Source: Thecamonas trahens ATCC 50062
Lineage: Eukaryota; Apusozoa; Apusomonadida; Apusomonadidae
DNA length: 64,000 nucleotides
Assembly (NCBI RefSeq): GCF_000142905.1
Contig: NW_013657612.1
Location: 68,159 to 132,158, forward strand
Direction of reading: 5' to 3'
Below are positions 62,129-64,000 of this stretch, piece by piece. Numbering within the stretch: position 1 is the first letter of the stretch; the number at the start of each line of letters is the position of its first letter. A program made the translations under genes and the position numbers. Under the pieces are notes generated by a model that worked only from the letters and a program-made list of their open reading frames with translations, did not search any database and was not told the DNA's origin.

Positions 62129-62437
62129 ACTCGTTCAGTTCGAGGGGAGGGCGTCAGAGAGCGGTGTGTCTGTTGCTTGCGGGAGGTGGGGTGGGGTGGG
62201 GTGGGTGTCGGGGCTGGGGCTGGGGGGTGGGGGGTGCTATGCCCGGCAGTTCGACCTGGCGTGGCCTTGATAAAGGCAAACTTGGCCTTGATGAGGGTGA
62301 TGCAGGTCTCCTTGCCGAGAGTCAGCCTCCGCAACGCATCCATTGTCGCTCCATGACCACAGCTGGGTACACGATCTCGGCTTCTATCTCTCTCCTAGCA
62401 GCGAGTGCGACACTGCTCTCTCTCCCGCTCCCCCATC
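62129..62437. other. 309-bp divergent spacer
   Basis: It lies between the channel gene (minus) and SPB4 (plus), with GGGGTGGGGTGGGG-type G-rich sequence at ~62188-62235. No gene recognised. Confidence 0.55.
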
Positions 62438-62568
62438 ATGACCACGTTTCTGGCCGAGGCGAATGCCGGGCGATGGGAAGAGCTTTCCCCAGGACTTGAT
62501 CCACGCATGTACGCTCCCGTCCTCCCCTCCTCTAACCGCGTCAGTCCCGTGTCGATGCTTGTTTGTGC

Positions 62569-62608
<40 letters not shown>

Positions 62609-64000
62609 GTTTGTGTGAGTACCGGTGGATGGAGGACGTAGTGGGCGTGGGTGGCGCATTGGTGTGGGGTGGACCAAGGATGATCCTGGCCGCATTCAAT
62701 CCATCCCTCCACCTCCACCCTCTCCATACACTCACGGTCTCCCCCCCTCCTCCATTCACCCTCCATTCACCCTCCGCAGTATGGAGACGCTTCGAACTGA
62801 GATCAAGTTCCCGACAATGACGCCTGTGCAGGCGGCGACTATTCCACTGCTGCTGTCCAACAAGGATGTGGTGGTTCAGGCACAGACTGGCTCGGGCAAG
62901 ACGCTGGCCTTTGTGCTCCCTGCGCTGACGCTGCTGGCGAGGGAAGCGAGCTCGCTGCTCGATCATCATGTGGGAGTGGTTATTCTGGCACCAACGCGCG
63001 AGCTGGCCAAGCAGATCCACAGGGTGGCCGTGCCGTTTGTCGCCGCACTGGAGATGAAGATGGACCTACTCTGCGGCGGGACGCCTGTGGCCAATGATCT
63101 GACTCGACTCGAGGCCGAGGGGGCCAATGTCATTGTTGCCACGCCCGGGCGGATGCTCGATGTGATGGAGCAGGGCGGCGGCGGGCTGTCGTTCCGCGGC
63201 CTGGAGGTCCTCGTTCTCGACGAGGCCGACATGCTGCTGGACCTGGGCTTTGAGGCGACGCTGGTGGCCATCATCGGCAAGCTGCCGCGCCAGCGGCGGA
63301 CAGGCCTCTTCTCGGCGACGCAGACGTCGGCGCTCAAGGATCTGACCGCGGCCGGGCTTCGTAATCCGGTGGCGGTCAATGTGGCGGTGAGGTCCAGGGC
63401 CAGTGCGTCGGGCGAGAGCTCGCAGTCGACGCCGACCACGCTCTCGAACATGTTTGCGGTTGTGCCGGACTCGTACTCCAAAACTGCGCTGCTGCTTGCG
63501 CTGCTGCAGCGGCTGGCAGCAGAGACGGAGGAGCACCACAAGATCATTGTCTACTTTCTCACCTGCGCCCAGGTCGAGTACTTCTCAGAGGTGCTTGTCG
63601 CTGCCGCGCCAGCGCTGTACAGCCGTTCTGCTTCCGGCAGCCTCCCGCTCTTTGCGCTTTCGGGCAAGCTGGTCCAGAAGCGGCGGTCGGCAACGATGCA
63701 GGCGTTCCGCAAGGCTGACGCCGGTGTTTTGTTTGCGACCGACATTGCTGCACGCGGACTCGACATTCCGGACGTCTCGTGGATTGTGCAGTACGATCCG
63801 CCCAAGGACGCCGACGTCTTTGTCCACCGGGTGGGGCGGACAGCGCGGCTTGGGCGCTCTGGCTCGGCGCTGCTGCTACTGCGCGAGGCCGAGCGTGGAT
63901 ACGCCGAGTTTGTGCAAATGCGCGGCTCACCGCTTGTCGAGTTTGCGACTGCACGGCCTGAGCTGGCGGCGAATGTGGCCAGCGATGTGCAGGAGGCGAA
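62438..64000 (+). CDS. DDX55: DEAD-box RNA helicase SPB4/DDX55, 3' part beyond the window
   Basis: Exon 1 is 62438-62508 (donor GTACGC) and exon 2 runs from 62780 (acceptor CCGCAG) to the window edge with no stop. The splice gives LDPRIMETLRTEIKFPTMTPVQA, rebuilding the Q motif. Helicase motifs in order: AQTGSGKT (I), PTRELAKQI (Ia), GG, TPGRML (Ib), VLDEADM (II), LFSATQ (III), FLTCAQVEYF (IV), ATDIAARGLDIPDV (V) and HRVGRTARLGRSG (VI). The SPB4/DDX55 family is marked by RRTGLFSAT, AAGLRNPV and IVYFLTCAQVEYF. It acts in 60S subunit maturation. About 430 residues are seen; the C-terminal extension is outside. Confidence 0.94.
62509..62779 (+). other. Intron of the SPB4 gene with a GT microsatellite
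   Basis: 271 bp, donor GTACGC, acceptor GCAG, with (GT)n at ~62565-62612. Phase 2. Confidence 0.85.

Noticed and set aside
1-64000. tRNA, rRNA, CRISPR array or bacterial-type operon signals
   Set aside because: No cloverleaf, rRNA core or regularly spaced repeat was seen. Direct repeats found are microsatellites, one coding minisatellite and one two-copy dispersed element. Weak or divergent tRNAs could be missed by eye.

Overview
This window is a GC-rich, very gene-dense stretch of nuclear DNA from a free-living unicellular eukaryote. The evidence is the set of spliceosomal introns (most donors read GTACGT) and the genes themselves: PI4K-alpha, TRAPPC8, a p24 cargo receptor, TFIIH subunit p8, NOL8, SPB4, RAD51D and AAGAB. 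A CatSper-type channel and an NDPK-DPY30 protein point to a flagellate, and the alpha-actinin-like CH protein fits a crawling cell. The mix of opisthokont-like and protist-like families would fit an apusomonad such as Thecamonas, but that is inference from general knowledge and no species label is visible. Four runs of exactly 100 N are assembly gaps.

Layout. 1-10.3 kb: VWA8 (minus, runs off the left edge), a CH-domain coiled-coil protein (plus) and an ankyrin protein (minus). 10.4-20.1 kb: a minus-strand row of surface and secreted proteins. It holds two paralogous sushi/ephrin-receptor-like polytopic receptors flanking an SLC38-type amino-acid transporter, then a small secreted protein. 20.2-36.5 kb: an unknown protein, PI4K-alpha, a secreted Ntn-hydrolase, TFIIH p8, a YaaA-family protein, a remarkable TerD-NDPK-DPY30 protein and the adaptin chaperone AAGAB. 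36.8-47.7 kb: a four-TM protein, RAD51D, NOL8 and a single-pass receptor adenylyl cyclase. 48.8-54.7 kb: a small secreted protein, a DUF4396 membrane protein, an S28 serine carboxypeptidase and a NEIL-UNG fusion DNA glycosylase. 54.8-64 kb: TRAPPC8, a p24 protein, a single-domain CatSper-like channel and the start of SPB4/DDX55.

Functional themes. Secretory pathway: TRAPPC8, p24, AAGAB, PI4K-alpha. Genome maintenance and transcription: NEIL-UNG, RAD51D, TFIIH p8. Ribosome biogenesis: NOL8, SPB4. Sensing and motility: two receptors, receptor cyclase, CatSper-like channel, TerD-NDPK-DPY30. Genes are packed, and convergent stop codons lie as little as 6 bp apart.

Most notable points. (1) A direct in-frame fusion of an Fpg/Nei-type glycosylase with a family-1 uracil-DNA glycosylase. 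(2) Three TerD-type repeats fused to a catalytically intact NDPK and a DPY30 motif. (3) A ~170-bp dispersed element lying in the same orientation upstream of two unrelated genes. (4) A recurrent GTAAAC-like motif at stop codons that may be a polyadenylation signal. (5) Eight single-base reading-frame breaks, all in the -1 sense at short homopolymers, which most likely are assembly errors. For every broken or spliced gene modelled to a known start and stop, the model comes out at a whole number of codons.
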